Shown here piece by piece: positions 43,523-54,289 of a DNA stretch of 64,000 bases. Location: contig CM077002.1 in NCBI GenBank assembly GCA_039090855.1, positions 84,262,194 to 84,326,193 on the forward strand. The letters run 5' to 3'. A program made the translations under genes and the position numbers. Under the pieces are notes generated by a model. It searched no databases, was not told the DNA's origin, and saw nothing but the letters and a program-made list of their open reading frames with translations. This stretch comes from Macrothele yani (lineage: Eukaryota > Arthropoda > Arachnida > Araneae > Macrothelidae). Within the stretch, counting starts at the first letter, position 1. Each line of letters opens with the position of its first letter.

Positions 43523-45358
43523 TCATATGTGTGTTGTATTTTCAAACAGCCGAATCTTTGCACTTGCATTTTCATAGATGTTATTAATAATGTTAATGTA
43601 TTGTGAAAGAACTTTAGTGAAGATTTTATAAACCACTGATAGGAGGCTGATAGGTCTGTAGTTCCTGAGATCCTCAATGTCACCTTTTTTATGTAGCAGG
43701 ATCATTGTAGCATTGTTCCAATCCTCAGGAATCTTCTTCATTAAGGCATCGAGTGAAAATTTGGGCGAGTACTGTTTCGATTTCTCCACTTGCTTCTTGT
43801 ATGATGTCTATAGTAATTCCATCTTCCGCTTCATGTTCTTGATTGCATGAGCAACTTCTGCTGGGAGGACTGGAAGAACTCTGGTACCTTTCATGATGTC
43901 TGGAGTACATGTATCATCCCTTTCATATAATTTGGAGTAGAAATCTTTCACTCTTGTCAAAATTTCGCCTCTATTTCTTGTTATAGAACCATCTTCTTTT
44001 CTCAGAGCCATAATCTGTTTTCTTCCCTTACTGAGATGTCCCTTTGCTATCTTAAGGCTTTGGTTGTTTTCAATTGCTTTCCTCACTAGCTCACAGTTGA
44101 ATTTCCTTACGTCTTCAGTGATACTTTTTCGTGTTGTCTTGCATAGCTCTATATATTCCACTTTGGAAGTCACATCTTCTTTAGTTGTCCTCATCTCTCT
44201 TCTTTTTTGCATCAACATTTTGGTTTTTCCTGATAATTTGTTCACATGCAACTTGTTCTTAGACCCAGCTAATTTTGTTGCTGTTTCCATTAGAGCTTTG
44301 GTTACTTTTCTGTTAACTTCCGAAATATCCACTTCTTCCGATGTTAGGCCTTCTAAAGCAGAGAATCTGTTCTTCAGTTCTAACTTGAAAGTATTATGGT
44401 GTTTTTTAAGGTTGGTTATCTCAATACATTTTGTTTGTCTTATGAGCTTGCCACGTTCCAGTTTAGTGTTGAGGTGCATCTTACATCTCACCAATCTATG
44501 GTCACTACCTGTGTTGAACTTGTTCAGCACACTGCAGTCTTCGATGACGAATTTTTTGTTACACATAATAAAATCAATTTCACTTGTCGTTCCAACTGGA
44601 TGTCTCCATGTCCATTTCCTGTGTGGCTTTTTCTTGAAAAAGGAGTTCAAGATGAAAAATCCTTCTGCCTCTGCAAACTCAACGAGAGTATTTCCACGCT
44701 GGTTTCTGTTGCCGTGACCGAATTTACCTACTGAAGTTTCATTCTGTTGCCGTTGCCCTATTTTTGCATTGAAATCTCCCATAATTATCTTCAAGTGCTG
44801 CTTACCTTTATTATTTAGATGACGAATTTCCTCATAAAATTCTTCAATTTCTTCTTCAGGATGACTTGTGGTGGGTGCATAAGTTTGAATAATCTGAGCC
44901 TGGTATCTTCTCGAGAGTTGGATAACGAGTCGTGCAGCTCTGTCAGAGGAACTTTCAACTTCTACCACTTTATCCTTCAGTTTCTTGTTTATTATAAATC
45001 CAACACCACTAGTTCTGCCAGTATCTGTCCCACGATAATAGAAGAGATGTCCACTTTTCAGTTCAATGAGATCTTCTCCTTTTCTCCTTACCTCACTTAG
45101 CCCGACGATGTCCCACTTGATCCTTTGTAGTTCCTCTTCCAATTCAAGAAGCCTTGAATCAGAAGATAGGGAGCGTCCGTTATAGGTAGCCAAGGTCAGC
45201 ATCAAATGGCAGCCTAGTCCGGTCCTCCGGGGATTCTTAGCACCCTCTGCCTTCATGTCGCACTGGCCGCTGCCTTGGCCAGGTACATTCCAGCTGCCGG
45301 AGACTGAGGGCCAAGATTTAAGTTGTAGAGTCATTTTGGAACTCACCACGCTGGCCAA
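43523..45358 (-). pseudogene. RTE endonuclease with partial RT, copy c
   Basis: The 516-codon ORF 45358-43808 contains an apurinic-type endonuclease: N60 (ATYNGRSL), E89 (GLSEVRR), Y160 (QTYAPT), D195/N197 (MGDFNAKIG), S285-D286-H287 (SDHRLV). The linker then runs to EVAHAIKNMK, where a frame break near 43825 occurs. RT fragments follow in other frames (43910-43725 and 43789-43523: NYRPISLLSVVYKIF joined to YINIINNIYENAS across the deletion). The FADD motif is absent. The endonuclease nicks DNA to prime insertion in the family. Confidence 0.9.
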
Positions 45359-45440
45359 GCGGGTTGGTGAGTGTGGGATAGCATTTCCTCTGATCCCGAT
45401 GGTATAGTTATACCGCTATTGGCGGTCGTCAGAGCTATAT
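43523..45440 (-). mobile_element. RTE-clade LINE, copy c (5' end kept, 3' end lost)
   Basis: It reads leftwards from the 5' region near 45440 through the complete endonuclease into RT, and stops at 43523 in the middle of RT (after AATACAACACACATA). A further deletion of about 225 bp near 43604 removes part of RT. There is no GAT tail. Unlike copies a and b it is missing its 3' end. Confidence 0.88.
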
Positions 45441-45519
45441 ATATATATATATTATGAAACGTTGGTCGTAACACAATTTGACAGTACTGCTTTTACTTAA
45501 TGATCACTTGGTTCAATGT

Positions 45520-45605
45520 GATTGGGGCACTGACCGCTTCCACCAAGGGCTAGATTCTTACCCCGGTGAGGTACTGATGTTGTGTTTGTTCTACGATTCT
45601 GACTT
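45520..45605 (+). repeat. SINE fragment
   Basis: GATTCTTACCCCGGTGAGG and TGATGTTGTGTTTGTTCTACG match the B-box side and following body of the SINE family. Confidence 0.5.
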
Positions 45606-45659
45606 CCGTTTGTCTAAGGAATATCCTAACCAAGATGTTCGTGGCTGTTAGGAAAGCAA

Positions 45660-48600
45660 ATAAATACTCCGTTTCTCCCACTGGAGATGAAATAGTAATT
45701 TGGCAAAAGTGTGTGGGGGGATAAATTACATTCGTGCCCCCTTAAAAGAAGCAAAAATTCATCTTTTCTGATATTCGCTTATAAACTAATTTTTATATTT
45801 GAAAATGAGGAAAGTGAACGTAAAAGGAATTTTGACGAGTACGTCATGATTTTGTTAGAACTTTCTTCTGTTTTTGTTTGAAGTTATTCCTTTTGGAGTA
45901 TGGAGCACGTTTTTTTTTCATCTTCACATTGGATGTCATTCGCATGTTGCTACTGGATCGTTTTCACAACGAGAAAACTAAGTGCGTTGTGGAAAATAAA
46001 GTGCTTTGAGATCTTAATTGTTTCTTTCAGTTTTTGTCGATGATCTGAACTTTTAAGCCTAGAGGGTTGTTCTGATATTGTTTTGAGTCACCATTTGTCG
46101 AATTACTTAAAGTGAACTGTGAGACTGGGAGCAGAGCAAAGTCAATATGAGTTCACGATGAGACTTGATCCGCAAAACAATGCTGCAAGCAGACTATAAA
46201 ATCCATTAACGAACATAGCCTCTCTCCTCGTTGCTCGCACATTTGCTGCATATCATACAACGAATTACGTAGATCCCCTTATATAAGAAAAGAGATGAGA
46301 GTATTTACGCGTGAGAAATTAAGGAAATAAGTCGTGAGTTTTTAAGTGACTGATATTTTTTCTGGTGAGGAACAAAGTTGTTATGGAACAGGTCGAGCAT
46401 TTCTGGGAGATTCTATTATCACCATGAGTGGTTTTCCGTGTCTCGGAGTTCCTTCCACATTCGAGATCTCTCAAGACCCTTAAAGCTTCTTTACCTTTGA
46501 AGCCAACACCCATCGATCGTGCAACATCGTTATACTGTTACGATATTGAAAAATACTATGCAACACCTTTTAAGATCTTGTTTACGAGGCACAAACATCA
46601 TCTAGTTTTTCTTCTTAAAGAGCAAAAAATTAAGTGAAAAATGGTGCACTCCTGTTATTTTTCCTTTTTTAATTTTGTTTGACTTATTCCACTTGTTTCC
46701 GTCTTTTTTTAATGCTCTAAATTTTAGTTACTGAGCTCTGTGCGATATTCTCATGCTAAATGCTCTTTCCTTCTCTATGTATCTGGCTTCCCAACGTACG
46801 AATGGAATTTCTCTAGTTAATAACAGTTCTCAGTCAAATATTTACATAATGTACAACCTGTTTATTTCTTCCTCATTTTTCAATGGAGAACAACCACCAT
46901 TTCGGCTATAGGTAAGTATGTATCTGGAGGAAAGAGGGTACTGCAAGAAACATTTTTGCACACTGTGAAGTATGTCATTGCTTGAGGCTATCATTGAAAC
47001 ATACCCTAGAATCACGGTTCTCTTCCAACCGGAACAAATTTGAATCAGCTCCCCTCCTGCTTTGTATTTCCTAAGGCAAAAGAACTATTCTTGGCTGATT
47101 GCCACAGCACTTCACTGTCATATCGCAATGGCGCCATCGATCGCTTTCTTGCATTTTCATGTACAAAAAGCTTAATATTTTCTTATATTTTATATGACAA
47201 ATAAAAATATTGTAATGTTACTCAGTTATTATCAAACCAAAGATATTTCACTTAAGCAGGCTTAGGTTTTCAGTTTTACATTGAATTAGTAATGACAGTG
47301 GGTGGACATGGACAACTTTTAGAGCTGTAAGTTCTATCTCCGTTACGGATAGTGTGGTGCTCGTAGGCTGGGTGACTCAGATCTCAATAGCATGAGCTCA
47401 ATAATATTCTTCGTACCGTGGCAGTAGTGGAATTCCATATGGATTCCATCTTGTTTCATTAAAAAACGAAAAGTCAGCAAAGGTCGAATTTACAAAGAAA
47501 CAAACTTTAGTGATGTAATTTCCTAACAAAATACTTTAGGTTCAGCACAGTACCTAGCATGCGACCTGCATGTTGTCGAAACTGATACCGCCCTAGGTTT
47601 TTGATCCTCAAACAGCGTTTGCAAAACTGCCTAAACGTTTTCTTAAGAACTGAACTATTTTCAACTTTCTAAAAGTTTTGACTGTGGAATCCTAACCGAT
47701 AAAAAATAACATTTAATCTAATCAGGAAATAACAATAATAGGTTACGATTTTGTTAAAACGTCTGTACATAATCTGCTATACTACATCTCCGTTGCTTAT
47801 GTTCTTTGGAAGCTAATAAACAACATATTACTTTTTTCATAGAAATGCTATATTGATCTGCCACCGTGAAACCAACCACTAAAAAACCTTGAAAACAGCA
47901 TATCATTCTGAAGAGGGAATAGGACATGTATATATTGAAGATCCAGGGCTCTACCAAAGGTGAAGAAGAAATATTCTTGTTGCTGACTTACGCGATATGA
48001 ACTCAATGAAGTATTACGACATTTATGTAATTAGAAATAGTTTCGTTTACTTTAAAAATGTGATTCAGTTACCGTGGTAACATTTCGATAAAAGTCTTAA
48101 TGCCAAAGCTAGGCCTGTTATGAATCGCACGTTATGTCGGCAGACCTTTCTTAGTCTATGAAGCAGCAGGATTTCCAATAAATTCAAGTGTTCTGGAAAT
48201 CCTAGATGTTCCCCCTATCTCAATTTGCATCTTATTCAGAGTTATTATTTCTGTGATTTCTAGTTTCTGTGTGTAGGTTCAGTAAGAATATTAAATGAGC
48301 TCAGATGCTTTGCAAATTGTGGACCATTTGTGAAGGATTTGTACTCTAGGTTTCGTTAACACGGGTACTACCGATCTTGCTTCAGAAGACGTTTTTTGAA
48401 TTCGTTGGCTCGCTGCAGAAGTAACTGCGATCCTGGAAGATTGTGCAACATCTTCCGTTAAAATCTGTGCAACATCTTCAACAAGATCCCGTGGAAAACA
48501 GAGGATCGCCCAAAACACTTTCATTACAGAGCCAAAGGACTTACTGACGGAGTAGTGCATCCCACGAAATGACAGATTTTCAGTGCTGTCACTAAAAATT

Positions 48601-50128
48601 ATGTTGCACTTTTTTAAGAAAGACAAACTTTAGGCAATGGAATATTAGAAATAATTCATCGAATGTGTTGAATTAATATCCGTATGAAGAAAACTGCACG
48701 AATCCGTGAATTGATCCTGTGAGGGTGGAAATAATGCATGCAAGTAATAGCGATGCATCTGGTGTAGAGCATGGGGGGGGGGGGCAGTATTTTCATGTCA
48801 CACATTGCATTCTTCGATATCATTAGAACAGGTATCAAGGAACACAATGTGTACCACGAAAATATCATCATGGGATATTTGAATATTTTCAAAGGTATAC
48901 GTTTTCATGGGAGCAGTATTTCCATCTGAGGAATAATGTCCCAATACTGGGATTTTCCAAGAATGATTACGAGAGCACGGAAGGATTTGAGTTTACCACA
49001 ATAGTCTTCCTAGTTAGCAGATCTTAACATAGGCAAGTACCCGTGGAATAAGATATTTAGAATATAGCCCCCCCTTCACAAAATAACCCCAAAGTGTGAG
49101 AAACACGGTAGTGGACGCGTCACCGTATCCCAGTCCCAGGCGTTCGGCACTTTGGTCAGTGCATACCTTGACAAATTAGACTGGTCTGATTAAAAAAAGT
49201 AAAGGAAAGATATTTTCTTTAAGTGGATTTGCGCAAAGAAATAATCAATAAATGTATAGACCTACTGAAAACATATTCTCAAACCAGCTGATAAGTATTT
49301 ATATAGAACGTTGCAAAGCAGTCACTCGATTGCTGACAAAGCAATCAAAATCCACTCTACACCAAGAATAGAGCAACCTGCGTGTGCTAAAGACGTCAAT
49401 AGAAACTTTTGTGATACATCGTGCCTTAAATAAAAACATGTCAGCTGAGTTGATTGTTCTACAGTGAAAATAAAACACCAAATCCTAGTAAAGGACATGC
49501 TAAGAATAAACCATCCCTCCCCATGTGACATGGCTTTCTTTATTTTGCGAAAAAAGGATTTTACCATTAGTGAAGCACATTTAGTTTTTAAATTCATTGT
49601 AATTTTTGTTCTATGTTTTCATTTAATGTAGCCTGGATAAAACCATCCTTCGCTTTTCTGATTATCTTATCTTCTTCCATTAACTTTCCACTTTCTTCGT
49701 CAATCAATATTTCACGAACTTTTTCACCTTAACTTTAAAAGTTTTTGTTTTTTTGCCCCCAGCAAGTCTTCACGTGAAATAAAGTGGAACATGAGCGTTG
49801 ATAAGAGCAAGGACAAAAGCTCTGGAGTAAGCAGTTCAGCTTTATAGAAGTAATTTTTTACAGCGGTGAAAAAAAATTGCTGATATCTGTAGTCATTACA
49901 ACCTGGTGAATTCATCATTTTCATTTTTAAAGTGCTGAACACCGGCGAAAAGTTCTTTTCTTCGTTAGGCAAATTTTAAGTAATTAGCATTTCCTCAACA
50001 ATGAATTTCCAGTAAGATCCCGAAAATTGTCTAATTGTGGGTTGTTGTTGTTTTTATATTGGACTTGCAGTTTCAGTTTTTGTACGCACGCATTAAGTTA
50101 CATTATCTCATCGCTTTTCTTTTTGCTT
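45660..50128. other. Long intergenic stretch, nothing recognised
   Basis: Only short ORFs (the largest is about 110 codons, 48626-48291, without known motifs). A run of 12 G lies at 48773-48784. No TE ends, tRNA-like boxes or long repeats are visible to me. Very old, unrecognisable repeats are possible. Confidence 0.4.
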
Positions 50129-50336
50129 GGGGGTTTAACGCCCACAGAATAAGCAATTTAAAGGGCTATTAACTATTGCTCGTCCTTAATTTAGAGCCAC
50201 TGGTTTCAGGGAAAGGAGAGGGACAGTGCTGTAACATAAGGCACTATCCACGCCTTACTCGGGATTCGATCCCGGATGCTTCTAAAACGAATGGTTGGAG
50301 GCCAAAATTTCGTACCAGTTGGCCACCTGAGTGGCA
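50129..50336 (-). repeat. tRNA-derived SINE copy
   Basis: Minus strand: head with GGTACGAAAT..., B box GGGATCGAATCCCG, body ending GGCGTTAAACCCCC. Same family as 36429-36632. Confidence 0.75.
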
Positions 50337-50568
50337 TATAATCGCGTTTAGGGTTCTTGACGAATTATTCATCGGAACTGCTGCAAAGGACCTCAACGAG
50401 GTATCCAATGTCTGCAGTGAAGTAGGTCTTGGAACCCTTTAGGTGACTCACGGACAGGGCTCTCCTCTAAAGTTTCGAGTATACAGCAAAGCTGAACACT
50501 GTAGCAAATCGCTGAGCCTTGGCCTCTCCGCTGTTTCTATGCTATCGGCAAGCTGCACTGAAAGCTGC

Positions 50569-50764
50569 ACTGCGCCGTGGTCTAAGCGCTAGCTTTTTTG
50601 ATCATTCATCTAACATGGGTCAGGGTTCGAATCCAGTGTGAAACTTGGATTGTGCGCTTGTCTTACGCCACTGTCTCTATCCCGTACCTCGATTCAGTGG
50701 CTGAAAATTAAGGGTGGCCCACAGTCTGTATGTCACTGAGCTGCTCATGGTGGTTGGTAAACCC
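50569..50764 (+). repeat. tRNA-derived SINE copy
   Basis: Head GCGCCGTGGTCTAAGCGCTA, B box GGGTTCGAATCC, body with TTGTCTTACGCCACTGTCTC and end GAGCTGCTCATGGTGGTTGG. Confidence 0.8.
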
Positions 50765-51274
50765 CCAATTAGAAAAAAGTTAGACCTCAAATGTGGAGGA
50801 GCTATTTATTCATCATTTTTTTTTATGAATGCTTAATAATGAAAGATAATCTACTGTTCTTGGCATTATGGGTAATTTTGCTCTTCTTTAAAAATGCGCA
50901 ATGAATTTCCCAAAGATACACTGAAGAGCAATTGAATTAGAGACAGCTGGCGTTATGCAAATATGGCGCTGTGGGCGGCCCTGTAAACGGAAACGACATG
51001 CGTATGCAGCGATCCGACAATATAATTTGTAATGCGACAGGAATCAGTAAGAGTCGGACGCAGTACGGGTAAGACGAAGGATCTAAGCGCATTTGATCGT
51101 GGGCAAATTGTCGGGTCTCGACGAGTGGGTCACTTCATCTCGGAAGTCGTGTAGGCACTGGGATTTTCACGAGCCACTGTGCCACGGGTGCACCGTGAGT
51201 ACATCGAATCCGGTAAAACCATCCCTGAAAAGGCCAACTGCCGTTATAACGAAGTAAATTTCTCCGTCATTTCT

Positions 51275-51346
51275 ATCCGCGCCAAGATTTGAACCCGGAT
51301 CCCCTCATTCCGGAATAAGTTACTCTACTAATTGTGCTACGCGGAC
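51275..51346 (-). other. tRNA-like cloverleaf in TRIM-2 3' LTR
   Basis: Minus strand acceptor arms GTCCGCG and CGCGGAT, 7 bp; the inner loop and D arm are slightly decayed (AGCACAATTAGTAGAGT). B box GGTTCAAATC has one change from consensus. Confidence 0.65.
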
Positions 51347-51537
51347 GTTTTATTCTGATTCCTATCTGCCTTTATGTCGTGTGCGTCCTTCTGGCAGGTA
51401 CGTCACATCATCTCCCCCTTATTTTTATTTTTTTTTTTCGAAGTGCTGGAGAAGGGATTCTCTTATTTTCCCTATCTTGCGGTGTGGAACGAACATCACA
51501 CCAATGCGAGATTTTGAACGGTCGGGTCATCCGGATA

Positions 51538-51549
51538 GTTCGGGCGCCA
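51538..51549 (-). other. TRIM-2 primer-binding site (tRNA-Lys type)
   Basis: Minus strand TGGCGCCCGAAC, one base inside the 5' LTR. Confidence 0.9.
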
Positions 51550-51550
51550 T

Positions 51551-51713
51551 TATAACGCAGTAAATTTCTCCGTCATTTCTATCCGCGCCAGGATTCGAAC
51601 CCGGATCCCCTCATTCCGGAATAAGTCACTCTACTAATTGAGCTACGCGGACGTTTTATTCTGATTCCTATCTGCCTTTATGTCGTGTGCGTCCTTCTGG
51701 CAGGTACGTCACA
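51551..51713 (-). repeat. TRIM-2 5' LTR
   Basis: 163 bp, TGTGACGTACC ... GCGTTATA on the minus strand. The tRNA-like core at 51581-51652 has A box TAGCTCAATTAG and perfect B box GGTTCGAATCC. The left LTR (51245-51407) is its partner. Confidence 0.92.
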
Positions 51714-52612
51714 CCGTGGCTAACAGCGTGCGGATGAGCGGAGACATCGTCGGCTAGCTCGCATTGTAACAGCGGATAGACGGACCACAGTGCAAGAAAT
51801 CACTCGGCAATTTAATGCTGGTGCATAAAAACGTGTAAGCAGCCACACCATCTAGAACCATCTCCTCGCTATGGGGTACAGAAGCCATCGTCCCACGAGG
51901 GTACTGCTGCTGACCGCACATCACAGGGTGCAAAGATCAGCATGGGCGCGTGAACATCGCCACTGGACCCTAGACATGTGGGAAAATGTTGCCTGGACTG
52001 ATGAGTCTAGATTCACGCTGGTACATGCGGATGGCAGGATACGAGTACGGCGCAAACCATATGAAGCGATGGATCCTTCTTGCCAGCAGGGTACTCTTCA
52101 AGCTGGTGGAGGTGGCATTATCGTCTGGGGACTGTTTACGTGGACTGAAATGGGACCCCTGGTACGTGTGACATCGTCCCTCACAGATCAACGTTACCGG
52201 GATATCCTGGACGACCATTTGGTCCCGTTCGTGCGTCTTCAACATCCCACTGGGGACCTCATCCTGCAACAAGACAATGCACCGTGCCATCGCTCCCAAA
52301 TTGTATCCGAATGGTTGGATGAACACCCCACCGACGTGACCTCGCTTCCTTGGCCAGCTAGGTCACCTGACCTCAATCCCATCGAGCACAGCTGGGATGC
52401 CATCGAGAGAGATGTTCGAAGCTCTGACCGCCCTCCATCAAATCTTCGTGAACTGTGTGAGCTTGTTCAAGGGTCGTGGATCCGTATGGCTTCCCAACGC
52501 TTACGGTGTCTTGTCGAGTCCATGCCGAGACGAATCGCCGCCGTCATCAGGGTGAAAGGTGGTGCTATACGTTACTAAACAGGTATCTCTAATTCAATTG
52601 TTCTTCAGTGTA

Positions 52613-53254
52613 ATTCATTGCCCCTTTGTTTAAAGGGATAAATATTTTAATTCTCTGGGCAGAGAAATTTTGCGAGGGGAGGAATGTCAGTGTTTTGATT
52701 TGGCAAGACTGTCTTCGATGAAATAAAAAACTAACGAAACTCTCGTGGGCGCTTTAGAAAGTATACACAAAATGAGTCTTAGCCTATAGTGTATGTAGCG
52801 CGATGATAAACAGCTGGAGATGGTGCAAGGCTGAAAACTGCTAACAGCCAAGCCCATGACAGTATAAGTAAAAGATGATCAGAACTGATGACAACAACCT
52901 GTAATAAAGGCTTTTAAAGGTAAGAGGAGATACTTTCTTAATCACGCAGCCTTCTCTTTCATGTATGGTATGAAGTGCCAGAATTTCATTTGCCAAGAGT
53001 TAGAATTGTTATTAAGCATTTTCATATCTATGGCACTACCTAAAGTAACTCACTTATTTTGTAAGACTGTTCAGAGGGAAAGAATCATCTCTATCGAAAG
53101 AAAAATCCTGGCTACAATGGTAAACTAACAAAAATTTGGGACCCCGATTAAATGAAATATGTGAACTAAGTAACATAGCTTCTTGAATTCTCATTTACAT
53201 TTCATAAAGTCTACCCCACAATAAGGCGAACACATGAAAGTATGTACGTGGTGA
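52613..53254. other. Intergenic, nothing recognised
   Basis: No ORF or repeat copy. ATAGCTTCTTGAATT at about 53178 recurs at about 53874 beside the inverted-repeat element. Confidence 0.4.
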
Positions 53255-53876
53255 CTTATTCATGGCTTCAACGGTGTATGCCGCATAATAATACTGTTAC
53301 TCACGTTGATTCGTAACTGTGTCGATAATGACCAGCCGACAAAGTATCATATTGTTAAAGTGTACATATTTTCTATTTGACCTTTCAACTGTTTATTGTG
53401 TGGAATTGGCTTTAGTGAAGTACTGCTTGCACACTGTCTACATTTCAACTTATTGTCGCGAGGTGGTATAGTGAACGCAAACTACAGTTGATCAAGTATC
53501 TTTTTGAACTTAGTGGACAAGGAACAATCAATGACTATATGTACATTGTAATAATTTCGACACATTACTATAGGCAAACTTTTGTTTAATAGTGTGATAG
53601 ACTTTAAGGATATTGCGTTTTAGTGTTATTATGCACTTAGTTCACTGCAGACAATTTGAATGACAATACAGAACTGTTGTAATGCCTTACAGTGTTCTTT
53701 AGTACAGTGTTTTCATTAGTTAACAGATAGAATTGATTTAAATGCGAATATACACTGGGATATTGGGAATAAATAGTGAAACAATATGATACTTTGTCGG
53801 CTGGTCATTATCTACACAGTTACGAATCAACGTGAGTAGTATTATTATACGGCATACGCCGTTGAAGCTATGAATA
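53255..53876. mobile_element. MITE-like element with ~100-bp terminal inverted repeats
   Basis: 53255-53357 and 53777-53876 are reverse complements with about 8 mismatches and small gaps (shared core TCACGTTGATTCGTAACTGT and ACCAGCCGACAAAGTATCAT). The ~420-bp interior is AT-rich and has no ORF. The family is not recognised; the target duplication is unclear. Confidence 0.7.
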
Positions 53877-54289
53877 GCTTCTTGAATTTTGCGGCTATAC
53901 CTCTCAAAGACTCTTCCGGTATATTCATTTCAAATACAGTTTGCACACTTCACATAGACCTGAGACTGGGGGATGCAGTAAAGTATAAGCACTGGGCAAC
54001 GATGCAGAAAAGTATAAGCGGTAGTCTGAAACGCAGAGTTCATTTTTCTGGAGATACCTGAATCGTTTTACTGTAACGAAAAACTAAATTTTTCCTTTGT
54101 AGGCCAAACAAATGCCTTAAGTCCTATGTTTCTTCTAAATGAATGTTAGTCTTTTTAAAGTAAGCCTAAAGCAACCACGGAAATCGCTTCTTTCATTGTT
54201 TAAAAGACTGTGTTTTTCACTGCAATAACAGATACTCTTTAAAATGAGTTAATAAAAACATGTCGATACGTTTTCATTATTTAAACAAG

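Larger units (their letters stand above)
51245..51713 (-). mobile_element. TRIM-2, miniature LTR retrotransposon with tRNA-like LTRs
   Basis: The minus-strand element has 5' LTR 51551-51713, primer-binding site 51538-51549, internal DNA to 51408 ending in the purine tract AAGGGGGAGATGA, and 3' LTR 51245-51407. CCGT at 51241-51244 and 51714-51717 is the 4-bp target duplication; removing the insert rejoins the Tc1 sequence. 469 bp, shorter than TRIM-1 because about 115 bp of the internal right half is missing. The two LTRs differ by a handful of bases. Confidence 0.94.
51032..52578 (+). pseudogene. Tc1-like transposase, family B copy 2 (interrupted)
   Basis: The N-terminal part from ATG 51032 reads KTKDLSAFDRGQIVGSRRVG, then TAG in SEVV-stop near 51152, and reaches ESGKTIPEKAN just before TRIM-2. 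Beyond the TRIM the frame continues with LARIVTADRRTT-like residues and a stop near 51826. The ORF 51871-52578 is intact: WENVAWTDESRFTL (first Asp), LQQDNAPCHRS (second Asp), SPDLNPIEHSWDAIERDV (Glu, DD34E pattern) and the ending MPRRIAAVIRVKGGAIRY. Confidence 0.9.
50919..52610 (+). mobile_element. Tc1-like transposon, family B copy 2, carrying TRIM-2
   Basis: Ends CACTGAAGAGCAATTGAATT (50919) and the complement of CACTGAAGAACAATTGAATT (52610), flanked by TA at 50917-50918 and 52611-52612. Without the 473-bp TRIM insertion it is 1219 bp, like copy 1. Confidence 0.93.

Noticed and set aside
45437..45454. AT dinucleotide run as a promoter TATA box for RTE copy c
   Set aside because: It lies at the outer edge of the copy and is a plain microsatellite; no evidence of promoter role.
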